From Candidimonas sp. (GTDB lineage Bacteria; Pseudomonadota; Gammaproteobacteria; Burkholderiales; Burkholderiaceae_B), in NCBI GenBank assembly GCA_004297945.1, contig SCRC01000094.1, forward strand, positions 1 to 61,988: 61,988 bases of DNA, given 5' to 3'. The position numbers were made by a program, and so were the translations under genes. Shown here piece by piece: positions 28,345 through 37,190 of the stretch. Under the pieces are notes generated by a model. That model was not told the DNA's origin and made no database searches. It worked only from the letters and a program-made list of their open reading frames with translations. Position 1 is the first letter of the stretch. Every line of letters begins with the position of its first letter.

Positions 28345-29373
28345 TCATGCATCGGCATTCATCATCAGCTCCGACCACGCCTGCTCGATCAGGCCGGCAT
28401 CGTTTTTATTAAGCAACAACGGGTCCGACAATGTGCGGCGCCAGTGACGCGCGCCGGTGCGCCCGCTCACCCAGCCCAGTAAGGGACGCACGATCATTCG
28501 TAGCGGCACCCCTTTTTTAACTTCCTGCATGGCGTAGGCGCTCAGCGCATGCACAACCTGGGCGGGCTCGAGCAGGCAGGTTTGCGGATCGATCAGCCGC
28601 GCTATCTCCGACAAGACGGCTGGATTATGCCAGGCGGCACGGCCCAGCATGACGCCATCGTATTCTTCCAACAATGCCGCTGCCGCGCGTGCATTGGCGA
28701 TGCCTCCGTTCAACACAATCTGGCTATCGGGGAAATCCCGCTTCAAGCGCGCCGCATCCTGATAGCGCAGCGGCGGCTTTTCGCGATTGTCCTTGGGCGA
28801 CAAGCCTTTTAACACTGCATTGCGGGCATGGACGATAAACACGCGACAGCCTGTCGCATACAGCTTGCCCACGAAGTCGCGCACGAACCCATAGGAATCG
28901 TCGTAATCCAATCCCAATCGATGTTTAACCGTAACAGGAATGGCCACGACGTCCTGCATCGCCTTGACGCAATCGGCCACCAGATCGGGTTCGGCCATCA
29001 GGCAAGCGCCAAACGCGCCGCGTTGCACCCGTTCAGACGGGCAACCGCAATTCAGATTGATTTCATCGTAGCCCCACTGCTCACCCAAACGCGCGCAATC
29101 GGCCAGGGCCTGCGGCTCGCTGCCGCCCAGCTGCAAGGCCACTGGCTGCTCGGACGAATCAAAATCCAGATGGCGCGCCACATCGCCATGCATCAGGGCT
29201 CCTGTAGTGATCATTTCGGTGTACAGGCGGGCCTGCGGCGCCAGCAGACGATGAAAATAGCGGCAATGCCGATCCGTCACGTCGATCATGGGCGCCACAC
29301 ATAGCTGCCAGTTGGCCGAGTTGCACCGCGCCGACGGGTCAGGTCTTTCAGATTTCGTATTCACAAAGGGCAT
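28345..29373 (-). CDS. dusA: tRNA-dihydrouridine synthase A
   Basis: A 342-residue FMN enzyme that reduces uridine 20/20a in the tRNA D-loop. Motifs: LCVAPMIDVTDRHCRYF, TEMITTGALMHGD, INLNCGCPSERVQRGAFGACLM with the catalytic cysteine, VKHRLGLD and the FMN phosphate loop LNGGIANARAA. The RHCRYF and RLIDPQ context fits the DusA subfamily. Confidence 0.92.
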   Translation of the reverse strand: MPFVNTKSERPDPSARCNSANWQLCVAPMIDVTDRHCRYFHRLLAPQARLYTEMITTGALMHGDVARHLDFDSSEQPVALQLGGSEPQALADCARLGEQWGYDEINLNCGCPSERVQRGAFGACLMAEPDLVADCVKAMQDVVAIPVTVKHRLGLDYDDSYGFVRDFVGKLYATGCRVFIVHARNAVLKGLSPKDNREKPPLRYQDAARLKRDFPDSQIVLNGGIANARAAAALLEEYDGVMLGRAAWHNPAVLSEIARLIDPQTCLLEPAQVVHALSAYAMQEVKKGVPLRMIVRPLLGWVSGRTGARHWRRTLSDPLLLNKNDAGLIEQAWSELMMNADA

Positions 29374-29464
29374 TGAAAATAGGTGGTGATAAAGCAGAGC
29401 TCATACTGCAAACTGCCGCTCCCGGCTTAAACGCTTTAAACTCTCGCCTTGGCGGCCAGCGCCG

Positions 29465-29880
29465 TCAACTGCTCATGAGCCCCGGCCGCATTGCAATGGT
29501 ATCGATCAAACGAGCATGCGCAAAGCGGCTGTCGACGCCGTAATCCGACGAAGAATAAAGCGCCCTGGTGCATGCCACAAAACCGCAAATTCCAACGGTC
29601 AGGCTCACCCTCACCTGTTTGAATTTTTCAGAAAGCACACCGTCCGGTGCCCTTACATAAAAATCGTCCCGTTCGAGGTCGTAGATCGAAAGATAGCCGA
29701 CATCGCAACCGATCAATTCGGGCCCATTGCACAATAGCCTGCAAAACTCGATCCAGATCGGCAATGGCAACGAGCGCTTGGGCGCCGTTCCGCACCGCCA
29801 AGGCCGCAGTGAGGTTGCGTACATTGCTCGACTTGCTTGGCAACATCCCGCACTTCATTCACATCACGGACGGCAAGGTG
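29465..29880 (-). pseudogene. Remnant of a GAF-domain transcriptional regulator
   Basis: Two frames together encode part of a GAF domain. In one frame (about 29880-29715) reads SSNVRNLTAALAVRN, then AQALVAIADLDRVLQAIVQ; a frameshift near 29710-29730 moves to a second frame with ELIGCDVGYLSIYDLERDD, KFKQVRVSLTVGICGFVA and SSDYGVDSRFAHARLID, then a stop. This matches the GAF domain that precedes a PucR/CdaR-type HTH in several catabolic regulators. The HTH and the rest are missing. The gap between dusA and queE otherwise holds nothing. Confidence 0.65.
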
Positions 29881-29890
29881 CATGATGTTT

Positions 29891-29936
29891 GAGAAAACCC
29901 GGCTATTATGCGCCTTTGCGGGTAACGAGCTTTCTC
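29891..29936 (+). other. Possible structured leader upstream of queE
   Basis: Nested inverted repeats: GAGAAA (29891-29896) pairs with TTTCTC (29931-29936) and ACCCG (29897-29901) with CGGGT (29919-29923). It lies 63 bases before the queE ATG. No known riboswitch consensus is evident to me. Confidence 0.25.
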
Positions 29937-29998
29937 AAAATCGGACAGGCCATTCTAACCAATTGACTTTATTCGATTTTCAATCGGACACTAGCGAT

Positions 29999-30631
29999 AT
30001 GACATACGCAGTTAAAGAAATATTTAAGACGCTTCAGGGCGAAGGCGCTCATACAGGCCGGGCGGCAGTATTTTGCCGTTTTAGCGGTTGTAATCTATGG
30101 TCAGGTCGAGAAGAGGATAGGGGAAAGGCGCAATGCCAGTTCTGCGATACCGACTTTGTGGGGACAGATGGCACCCAAGGTGGGAAATATCCAGCCCCAG
30201 ATATTCTCGCTGACCGTATCGAATCGATCTGGGGCGGTGAAGCCGATGGTCGGTTCGTTGTTTTTACCGGTGGCGAACCGTTGCTGCAACTTAATAGCCA
30301 ACTTATCGATGCTCTACATGCACGTGGCTTTACCATTGCGGTCGAAACAAATGGTACCGTCCAACCTCCCCACGGTATTGACTGGTTGTGTGTAAGTCCC
30401 AAAGCCGGCACGGATTGGATTGTACGCAATGGTGACGAACTTAAGCTCGTCTTTCCTCAGTTCTCGCTAGATCCGCTTGAACTGGAAAAGCTTGAATTTG
30501 ACCATTTTTGGTTGCAACCCATGGACGGCCTTAGTCAGCAGGCAAACACAAATGCTGCTATTGAATACTGCCTCAACCATTCGCGCTGGCGACTCAGCAC
30601 TCAAACACATAAATTGATAGGAATTCGTTAA
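29999..30631 (+). CDS. queE: 7-carboxy-7-deazaguanine synthase
   Basis: A 210-residue radical SAM enzyme that converts carboxytetrahydropterin to 7-carboxy-7-deazaguanine for queuosine synthesis. The N-terminal VKEIFKTLQGEGAHTG and the cluster-binding cysteines in FCRFSGCNLW with a later CQFCDTDF give the longer C-x14-C-x2-C form seen in many proteobacteria. FTGGEPLLQL is the SAM motif and PKAGTDW lies near the C-terminus. The start is the ATG at 29999; upstream in-frame codons are not family-like. Codon use and base composition look more AT-rich than the neighbours. It is followed by a broken queC and by queD. Confidence 0.92.
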   Translation: MTYAVKEIFKTLQGEGAHTGRAAVFCRFSGCNLWSGREEDRGKAQCQFCDTDFVGTDGTQGGKYPAPDILADRIESIWGGEADGRFVVFTGGEPLLQLNSQLIDALHARGFTIAVETNGTVQPPHGIDWLCVSPKAGTDWIVRNGDELKLVFPQFSLDPLELEKLEFDHFWLQPMDGLSQQANTNAAIEYCLNHSRWRLSTQTHKLIGIR

Positions 30632-30635
30632 TTAA

Positions 30636-30780
30636 ATGTCACGCGCTCTCGTTCTATTTTCTGGCGAACAAGATTCCCGCCACTTGTCTTGCATGGGCCC
30701 TCATGCACCTCGACGAAGTGAAGACCATTGGCATTAACCATGGCTATCAGAACTTTGCCCACCCAGTCGCCCTACAATAG
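30636..30780 (+). pseudogene. queC: Truncated, frameshifted queC (7-cyano-7-deazaguanine synthase)
   Basis: The sequence begins MSRALVLFSGEQDS, the QueC N-terminus, whose PP-loop is normally SGGQDS, so one Gly is replaced by Glu. One extra base near 30678 shifts the frame; the next frame continues ATCLAWALMHLDEVKTIG and INHGYQNFAHPVALQ, then TAG at 30778. Only about the first 48 of some 220-230 residues remain. It sits between queE and queD, where an intact queC would be expected in an operon. Confidence 0.85.
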
Positions 30781-30809
30781 CCTACACATCCAGACCACGA
30801 CAACACGAT

Positions 30810-31262
30810 ATGATTACCGTAACCAGAAGGCTCGAGTTCGATGCCGGGCATAGAATTCCTGATCATCACAGTCAATGCCGAAATTTGCACGGGCATCGCT
30901 ACGTTATCGAGATCACTTTAGAAGGAGAAGTGCTCGACGCTCCAGGTCAGTCGGATAATGGCATGGTCATGGATTTTTCCGCTATTAAATCGATAGCAAA
31001 GGAACATGTTGTCGATCCGTGGGATCACGCCTTCCTAGTCTACAAACATGACACACCCGTTGTAAATTTTCTAAGAGAACTTGAGGGGCATAAAACAGTA
31101 CTTGTAGACAAGGTTCCGACAGCAGAAAACCTTGCACAATTGGCCTTTAATCTTCTCGAACCACATTTTATTCACCGATACGGTGTGTTCCTGAAGCTAA
31201 CACGTATCAGACTGTACGAGACACCAAATTGCTGGGTGGATGCAAACAAATCGACTGCATAG
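30810..31262 (+). CDS. queD: 6-carboxy-5,6,7,8-tetrahydropterin synthase
   Basis: A 150-residue enzyme of the PTPS fold that makes carboxytetrahydropterin from dihydroneopterin triphosphate, the step before QueE. The zinc histidines and catalytic Cys are visible in FDAGHRIPDHHSQ and CRNLHGHRY; MVMDFSAIKSI, DPWDHAFLV and the late PTAENLAQL plus RIRLYETPNCW are also typical. Base composition resembles queE and differs from the surrounding genes. Confidence 0.93.
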   Translation: MITVTRRLEFDAGHRIPDHHSQCRNLHGHRYVIEITLEGEVLDAPGQSDNGMVMDFSAIKSIAKEHVVDPWDHAFLVYKHDTPVVNFLRELEGHKTVLVDKVPTAENLAQLAFNLLEPHFIHRYGVFLKLTRIRLYETPNCWVDANKSTA

Positions 31263-31485
31263 CGAGCGTTACAGCCTCGGCATAATCGCGAATCACCGGT
31301 TATCATCTCAAGGCTGCGGATCGTTCGATAATATTTATTCTAAATTGCCCTGTTAGCCTGTTGCCAAGCCTGGCGGCGTGGCCGCGCTGGCGGGATTTGG
31401 CTATTGGCGGCCATAATTTTTTCGACGATATAGCGCTCCACCGCATGCGTTACAGACCTGGCCTGAGGAAAGTAGGCTGATTGAT

Positions 31486-31509
31486 GGCACCCACAAGGGG
31501 TGCCGCTAC
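31486..31509. repeat. Single REP element upstream of thrB
   Basis: One palindrome of the GGCACCC/GGGTGCC subfamily with the tail GCTAC. It lies in the 367-base gap queD-thrB, which otherwise holds a terminator-like hairpin and no recognisable gene. Confidence 0.8.
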
Positions 31510-31578
31510 AAACGTACCCGTTGCCAAGCCTGATTCGCCCTTTGAAAACGCAAGCTTCGATCCTGGTCTAAAATCAAT

Positions 31579-31609
31579 CGCCCGCCTTTATGTGGGCGTT
31601 TTGTTTGTT
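31579..31609 (+). terminator. Rho-independent terminator-like hairpin before thrB
   Basis: CGCCCGC (31579-31585) pairs with GTGGGCG (31592-31598), with one G-U pair, a six-base loop and then TTTTGTTTGTTT. It ends 20 bases before the thrB ATG, so it could stop readthrough from upstream or act as a leader attenuator. Confidence 0.5.
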
Positions 31610-31629
31610 TACCTCCGAGCTTACCGCCA

Positions 31630-32598
31630 ATGGCCGTTTTTACCCCTGTCAGCGAAAACGACGCGCACGAACTTCTAACCGGATATACGCTGGGCGATCT
31701 GGTTTCTTTGCGTGGCATCACCGCAGGCATCGAAAATACGAATTTCTTCCTGACAACCACCCACGGCGAATACGTTTTAACGATTTTCGAAGTGCTCACC
31801 ACGCAGCAACTGCCGTTTTACATTGAACTGATGCATCATCTGGCGCAGCACCACATTCCGGTGCCGCAGCCACAAACATTGCGCAATGGCGAACGACTCA
31901 CCACGCTGCACGGCAAACCTTGCGTCATCGTTACGCGCCTGGGCGGCGGTTACGAGCCTGCACCCAGCCCCACGCATTGCGCGCTGGCTGGTGCAACGCT
32001 GGCCCAGGCCCATCTGGCGGGCCAGTCCTTCCCAATCAAACAAGTCAATCTGCGCGGGCTGCCCTGGTGGCAACGTACCGTGCCCTTGCTGCTGCCATTT
32101 CTTGGCGCCGAGCAAAGCAAACTGATTCAGCGCGCGCTAGAGGATCAAACCCGTTTTGCCGCCAGCAGCATCTATGGGCAACTACCCTTCGGGCCCGCGC
32201 ACTGCGATTTGTTTCGCGACAATGTGCTGTTTGACGGCACGTATGAAATGCCCCGTATGGGGGGATTCATCGATTTTTATTTCGCCGGCCAGGACACATG
32301 GCTGTTCGATATTGCCGTCAGCGTCAACGACTGGTGCATTGAGCAAACCACCGGCGTGTTCGATCCGGAAAAACTGAATGCGTGGCTGCAAGCCTATGCC
32401 TCGGTGCGGCCCTTTACCGAAGCCGAACAGCACGCCTGGCCCACTCTGTTGCAGGCCGCCGCCCTGCGCTTTTGGGTCTCTCGGCTATACGATTATTTCC
32501 TGCCGCGGCCAGCTCAAACCCTTAAACCCCACGACCCGCGTCATTTCGAGCGCATCTTGCGCGAACGGCACAAAATGGTCGCCATCGCACTGCCCTGA
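31630..32598 (+). CDS. thrB: Homoserine kinase (ThrB2, aminoglycoside-kinase fold)
   Basis: A 322-residue kinase that phosphorylates homoserine on the way to threonine. It is the APH-fold type found in many beta- and alphaproteobacteria, not the GHMP type of E. coli. Motifs: GITAGIENTNFFL, the catalytic loop FGPAHCDLFRDNVLF and the metal-binding GFIDFYFAGQDTWLFDIA. Length is standard. Confidence 0.92.
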   Translation: MAVFTPVSENDAHELLTGYTLGDLVSLRGITAGIENTNFFLTTTHGEYVLTIFEVLTTQQLPFYIELMHHLAQHHIPVPQPQTLRNGERLTTLHGKPCVIVTRLGGGYEPAPSPTHCALAGATLAQAHLAGQSFPIKQVNLRGLPWWQRTVPLLLPFLGAEQSKLIQRALEDQTRFAASSIYGQLPFGPAHCDLFRDNVLFDGTYEMPRMGGFIDFYFAGQDTWLFDIAVSVNDWCIEQTTGVFDPEKLNAWLQAYASVRPFTEAEQHAWPTLLQAAALRFWVSRLYDYFLPRPAQTLKPHDPRHFERILRERHKMVAIALP

Positions 32599-32623
32599 AC
32601 GGGCCAAGGATCTCAAGCTAATT

Positions 32624-33406
32624 ATGCAAGCAGCCATACTCCCCGTCGCCGCCGGCTGGCAATGGATACAAGACGGGGCCCGCCTATTCAGGCGTCAGCC
32701 AATGCCTATGTTTTTCTGGAGCCTGGTGACGGGCTTCTTCGTTACCGTCGCCTACCTGATTCCCATCCTGGGACAGATGATGTTGATAACAGCAATGCCG
32801 CTGCTCACCTTCATGTCCTTGTGCGCCTGCCGCCACATTGAGGCCGGTCAGCCCATGCGCCTGGCCATGTGGATGGAGCCGCTGCATGACAAAGACACGC
32901 GAAAGCGCCTGATACGACTGGGCCTGGCCTATATGATCTGCTGCCTGTTGGGCGGTTTTTTGGCAACACTGCCCTTTATGGACAGCATTATGGCCGCCGT
33001 GGGCGACGGCACCAAGATTAACGAAGCGGCGCTAATGCTGGCCATCCGCGGCCCCTTCATCGTCTTTGCCTTCCTGTACATCATTATTTCCGCCCTCTTT
33101 TGGCATGCGCCAGCCCTGATAGGCTGGCACAAGATCAAACTGAAGCAGGCCTTGTTCTTTTCCATGGTCGCCTGCTGGCGCAATAAATGGCCCTTCCTGG
33201 TGTACGGCTTGAGCTGGGGCGCCGTGTTTCTATCCATACAATTACTGGGCAACCTGATGGTGGAACTGGGCATGACAGACAGCGTGGCGCAGGTACTGCT
33301 GACACCGGTCAATATCGTTGTGGCGGCCCTGGTGTATTGCAGCTTTTATCCGACGTATATCAGTGTGTTCGGGGCGAATTACCCGACCCTGGATGAGGCG
33401 CGCTGA
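32624..33406 (+). CDS. BPSS1780-type membrane protein of unknown function
   Basis: A 260-residue inner-membrane protein with about six hydrophobic stretches (for example PMFFWSLVTGFFVTVAYLIP, LGLAYMICCLLGGFLATLP, GPFIVFAFLYIIISALFW, VNIVVAALVYCSFYPTYIS). The N-terminal GWQWIQDGARLFRRQP and the YxSVF ending fit the family seen in Burkholderiales. It begins 25 bases after thrB, suggesting co-transcription. The start is the ATG at 32624; an open frame further upstream is inside thrB. Confidence 0.8.
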   Translation: MQAAILPVAAGWQWIQDGARLFRRQPMPMFFWSLVTGFFVTVAYLIPILGQMMLITAMPLLTFMSLCACRHIEAGQPMRLAMWMEPLHDKDTRKRLIRLGLAYMICCLLGGFLATLPFMDSIMAAVGDGTKINEAALMLAIRGPFIVFAFLYIIISALFWHAPALIGWHKIKLKQALFFSMVACWRNKWPFLVYGLSWGAVFLSIQLLGNLMVELGMTDSVAQVLLTPVNIVVAALVYCSFYPTYISVFGANYPTLDEAR

Positions 33407-33741
33407 GCGGGAAAATTGTGCAAGGCTAAGGCCTGCCGAACCTGATCGATGGCGTTCGGGTAGTGGGCGCAATAGCCGGCGTGCAACTCAACGACCATCG
33501 AGGCGCCCCAACACCAGGCCAGACGATGTCGCCCGACATTTTCCAGCCGCCTCAAACAGCGCCGATTCGTGTCCAGAAACAGCACATCAATGGCGTAGGG
33601 CAATCCAAACGTGTGAATGGCGTTGCAAGGCGTCAGGCACAACCCCTGGTCAAATGCCAGTGCCGGATACGCATGCAGGCCCCGCAGCCTGCCCCAAAAT
33701 CCCCGGGCCACGTACAGCGTTAAGTCGCCGGAATTTGTCAT
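33379..33741 (-). CDS. DUF192 family protein
   Basis: A 120-residue protein with the DUF192 signatures GRLRGLHAYPAL, DQGLCLTPCNAIHTFGL and DVLFLDTNRRCLRRLENV. Such proteins often sit at the end of Tad/secretion operons or are secreted; function unknown. Its ATG overlaps the tadC stop by one base (TGATG), so it is the last gene of the pilus operon. Its 3' end overlaps that of the opposing membrane-protein gene by 28 bases. Confidence 0.8.
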   Translation of the reverse strand: MTNSGDLTLYVARGFWGRLRGLHAYPALAFDQGLCLTPCNAIHTFGLPYAIDVLFLDTNRRCLRRLENVGRHRLAWCWGASMVVELHAGYCAHYPNAIDQVRQALALHNFPAQRASSRVG

Positions 33742-34616
33742 CAAAACTCGACCCCGATCAGTTTAATAGCGATAGGAAAACCGATAATAAGAAACGTGCA
33801 GGGAAATATGCAGAAGATCATGGGGAACAGCATTTTCACCGGCGCTTCGAGAGCGAGTTTCTCAGCGCGCAAGAAGCGTTCGGCCCGGCGCTGTTCGGAC
33901 TGCGCCCGCAGCAACGGCCCCAGGCTCATACCAAGCTGATCGGCCTGCCCCAAAGCCGTTACAAGCTGACGAATGGCGGGCATGTCCGTGCGATCGGCCA
34001 GGCTTTGCAGAGCATCGAGGCGGGTCATACCTGCACGCATATCAGCCAACGCATGGCGCAACTCGTAGCGCAAGGCGCCGGGTGGGCCGTTGGCGGCGGC
34101 TTGCTGCAACGCGCCTTGCAAGTTCAACCCGGCCTCGACGCATAACGTAGCCATGTCCAGCAGAAACGGAAACTCTTTCAGCATTTGGCGCTGCCGGACA
34201 CGCCCGGCTTGCGTCAGCCAGCGCCTGGGCCACCACAGGCATAGCCCGCCGAAGCCCAGTGCGGCGGCTGCGCCATGAGTGAGCGCCAACAATGAATAGC
34301 CCCATATAAGCAACCCAGCAGAGGCAGCACCGCATGAAAATGCCAGCGCCTGCATTGCAACGATGTGCTCTGCCCGCCATACGGGATCGAGCCCCGCCTT
34401 TTGTATTTTCTTGCGTAAAGCCTGGCGCATCGCCCAGGGAATGAAAGGCTGGCTTGCCGTGGCGAATACCGCCACCCAGGGCCAGATTATTTGGATGCCA
34501 ATGTGGCTGGAATACGCCTTCGCCGGTTGAGACGGCAAACGTAACGGTCGCGTCAGCACCCAGCTAAACAAACACAAAGACCCACCCGCCGCCAGGCAAC
34601 TGATCCAGAACCACAT
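33741..34616 (-). CDS. tadC: Type II secretion F-domain protein, TadC-like
   Basis: A 291-residue platform protein of the Flp/Tad machine. Hydrophobic spans occur near the N-terminus, in the middle (AFSCGAASAGLLIWGYSLL) and at the C-terminus (MIFCIFPCTFLIIGFPIA), around a cytoplasmic T2SSF domain (FPFLLDMATLCVEAGLNLQ, ADQLGMSLGPLLR). The ATG at 34616 has a strong AAGGAG seven bases upstream and lies 13 bases after tadB; the frame is open to 34649. Confidence 0.87.
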   Translation of the reverse strand: MWFWISCLAAGGSLCLFSWVLTRPLRLPSQPAKAYSSHIGIQIIWPWVAVFATASQPFIPWAMRQALRKKIQKAGLDPVWRAEHIVAMQALAFSCGAASAGLLIWGYSLLALTHGAAAALGFGGLCLWWPRRWLTQAGRVRQRQMLKEFPFLLDMATLCVEAGLNLQGALQQAAANGPPGALRYELRHALADMRAGMTRLDALQSLADRTDMPAIRQLVTALGQADQLGMSLGPLLRAQSEQRRAERFLRAEKLALEAPVKMLFPMIFCIFPCTFLIIGFPIAIKLIGVEF

Positions 34617-34629
34617 CTTGCGACTCCTT

Positions 34630-35475
34630 CTACACATCGATGCCGACAATACGGCGTATGAACAATGCGCCTGTCAGCTCCAGACTGACAACGATGCTCA
34701 GCACAGCCCAGCCCGCAGGGGTATTCCATAAATAGGCCATCGAATCCGGGTCGATGTACTCCAGAACCAGCATCAAGGCAAAGGGCAGGCAGGACATCAC
34801 CCAAGCCTGCAGGCGCCCTTGCGACGTTAATGCGTCAACCTTGGCCAGCAGATGCAGGCGCGCACGCAACGTGCCCGCAATGCGTTCCAGTGTTTCAGCC
34901 AGATTTCCGCCACTTTGAACGGCTATTTTCAATGACGAAACCACCAGGCCCGTGCCTTCGGTCGGGACGCGGCCATACAGCGAAGCCAGTGCCTGTTCGA
35001 ACGACACGCCCATGCGCTGCTCACGCAGCATCAGGCCGAACTCCTGCGCCAAAGGAGCAGGAGCCTGAAGCACGATATGTCGCAACGCTGCCTGCATTCC
35101 AGACCCCGCACGCAAGGCGGCAGCCAGCGCGGCCAGCAGGTCAGGCAACTGTTCATCAAAACGCGCCAGACGCCGTCGGCGCCATCGAGCGATAAGGAAT
35201 TGGGGCGCGAGCAAAGCCACGGCGCCCGCGCCGCCCGCAAACAAGGATACGCCAGACAGCATATAAATAAACAACGTCAGGCCTGCGCAAAACAAAAGAT
35301 TGGCAAACCATAACTGGGCCGGGTCGAAAAAAAGAAAAAACTCGCTCAGGCGCGCCTTGGCCTCCCTCTGAAACGCCCACTGATAGCGCCGGTACGCCGT
35401 CTTGCACCAGCCCTGGATCAGCCATGCGGCTACACCGGCCAAGATGGCCATGCACAATAGAAACACAATAATCAT
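34630..35475 (-). CDS. tadB: Type II secretion F-domain protein, TadB-like
   Basis: A 281-residue inner-membrane platform protein. Membrane spans at residues about 1-20, 55-90 and at the C-terminus (MSCLPFALMLVLEYID, then a span near the end) bracket the T2SSF domain (LPDLLAALAAALRAGSGMQ, VQSGGNLAETLERIAGTLR). It overlaps tadA by four bases (ATGA) and pairs with tadC. Confidence 0.88.
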   Translation of the reverse strand: MIIVFLLCMAILAGVAAWLIQGWCKTAYRRYQWAFQREAKARLSEFFLFFDPAQLWFANLLFCAGLTLFIYMLSGVSLFAGGAGAVALLAPQFLIARWRRRRLARFDEQLPDLLAALAAALRAGSGMQAALRHIVLQAPAPLAQEFGLMLREQRMGVSFEQALASLYGRVPTEGTGLVVSSLKIAVQSGGNLAETLERIAGTLRARLHLLAKVDALTSQGRLQAWVMSCLPFALMLVLEYIDPDSMAYLWNTPAGWAVLSIVVSLELTGALFIRRIVGIDV

Positions 35476-37187
35476 GCCTGGCCTCCGACCCGATCGAGAC
35501 TTGCCGACGACTCATGCAACTCGGTGATCTGGCTGTACAACACAGGCGCCGTCGCCACCGCAGTTTCACCACCCCGAAGGAAACACTCCGGCACGATGCC
35601 GCAACCAACAAATGCCCGGACTGGGGCGGCCTGATACTTGAATAATTCCTGTGTCTGTATCCGACCGCTCTCGATGCCGGTCACTTCAACAATCGAAGTG
35701 ATTAATCGACGGCCGTCTGCCAGACGGGCTTGCTGCACAATCACGTCGATGCTGGCCGCAATATGCTCACGCACGGCTGCAAGCGGCAGATCCATGCCAG
35801 CCATGAGAATCATGGTCTCCAGACGTGACAGGGCGTCGCGCGGGCTGTTGGCGTGCAGGGTTGTTAACGAACCTTCATGGCCGGTATTCATGGCGGCCAG
35901 CATGTCAAACGCCTCGCTGCCACGACACTCGCCAACCACGATGCGATCAGGCCGCATGCGCAAGGCATTACGCACCAGATCGCGGATATCGACCTTACCA
36001 CGTCCCTCGAGGTTGGCCGGACGCGCCTCGAGCGACACCAAATGCGCATGATCCAGCCGCAACTCGGCTGCGTCTTCGATGGTTACGATGCGTTCCGCAG
36101 TCGGAATGCAATTGGACAAAACATTGAGCAACGTTGTTTTCCCCGAGCCCGTGCCACCCGAAACAATCATGTTTTTACGCCCCTGGACGCAGCAGCGCAG
36201 AAACTCGCGCATGGATGAATCGAGCGCGCCCACGCGCAGCAAATCATCCATGCCCGGCCGGTTTAACGGAAACTTTCTAATAGTGAGACAGGCGCCGCGC
36301 AACGCCAAAGGAGAGATGACCGCATTCACCCTCGATCCGTCGCGCAGGCGCGCATCAACCATGGGCGAGCTTTCGTCGATACGCCGGCCCAAAGGCGAAA
36401 CGATACGCTCGATGACCCCCAAAACTGCTTGCTCGCTGCTAAATCCTGAGGCGTGGCGTCTGAGAACGCCGGCGGTCTCGACAAATATTTCGTCGTGGCG
36501 GTTGACCATGATTTCACTAATGGATGGGTCCGCCAGCAACGGTTCCAAAGCACCCAGGCCAACCGCTTCATTGACAACATCGCACAATAATTCCTGGCGA
36601 TCAACGGCGTCTGGAATCTCGGAATCATGCCTGATAATTTCCGTCAGTGCCGTCAATGCCTCGCTGCGCAGCGCCGCATCGCTCATGCTGGCTACGTCGC
36701 GTCGTCGCAAGTCTAGCGCCTGGAGCAATGACGCATGCAAGCGGCGCCTATGATAAAGCAGCATCCCGTTAGGGCCTGAAAACCCTGGCGTCGGGTCAAG
36801 GGCGGCTGGCCCTTCGGGCGATGCTGGCAGGCCGCAAGCTACGCTTTCGCTACCGGCCATTGGCACTTGCGCTGGCGCATCCTGCGCCGCATCACGACCC
36901 TGCGGCTCACGCAAATGCATCAGGCACGGACCGATGACAATCTCGTCGCCCGGAGACAAAGGCCCGTACTGCGTGACTCGCTGACCATTGACCAAAGTAC
37001 CCGTCAGCGAGCCGAAGTCTTCGAGAAATATTCCCGCCTCGCGCTGCTCGATGCGGGCGTGACGTTTAGCCACGCGCCACGCCTTCAGGCGCAATCCAGC
37101 CTGATCCCCTCGGCCAATTTCAAGAGGCAGCTCCAGGCGCCTTGCCTGAATCGAGCCATCTTCGAAACGAAGTTCCATATCAAGCAT
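35472..37187 (-). CDS. tadA: Tad pilus assembly ATPase TadA/CpaF with N-terminal FHA domain
   Basis: A 571-residue secretion ATPase. Residues about 5-95 form an FHA phosphothreonine-binding domain ([54 protein letters not shown]). After a linker comes the CpaF ATPase: [19 protein letters not shown], Walker [17 protein letters not shown], the His box and Walker B region [14 protein letters not shown] and ALSRLETMI. It powers Flp pilus assembly and docks on TadB/TadC. Classical TadA lacks FHA; here the FHA may recruit a phosphorylated partner or stand in for the missing TadZ, which is inference. An ATG at 37178 is an alternative start. Confidence 0.9.
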   Translation of the reverse strand: MLDMELRFEDGSIQARRLELPLEIGRGDQAGLRLKAWRVAKRHARIEQREAGIFLEDFGSLTGTLVNGQRVTQYGPLSPGDEIVIGPCLMHLREPQGRDAAQDAPAQVPMAGSESVACGLPASPEGPAALDPTPGFSGPNGMLLYHRRRLHASLLQALDLRRRDVASMSDAALRSEALTALTEIIRHDSEIPDAVDRQELLCDVVNEAVGLGALEPLLADPSISEIMVNRHDEIFVETAGVLRRHASGFSSEQAVLGVIERIVSPLGRRIDESSPMVDARLRDGSRVNAVISPLALRGACLTIRKFPLNRPGMDDLLRVGALDSSMREFLRCCVQGRKNMIVSGGTGSGKTTLLNVLSNCIPTAERIVTIEDAAELRLDHAHLVSLEARPANLEGRGKVDIRDLVRNALRMRPDRIVVGECRGSEAFDMLAAMNTGHEGSLTTLHANSPRDALSRLETMILMAGMDLPLAAVREHIAASIDVIVQQARLADGRRLITSIVEVTGIESGRIQTQELFKYQAAPVRAFVGCGIVPECFLRGGETAVATAPVLYSQITELHESSASLDRVGGQA

Positions 37188-37190
37188 GAT

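Noticed and set aside
28500-28520. Half of a REP inside dusA (TAGCGGCACCCC)
   Set aside because: The second arm is absent and the encoded residues fit the DusA family, so it is probably chance.
31263-31480. Small protein gene on the minus strand (frame with THAVERYIVEKIMAAN)
   Set aside because: About 40 codons are open, but there is no clear start, ribosome site or recognised family.
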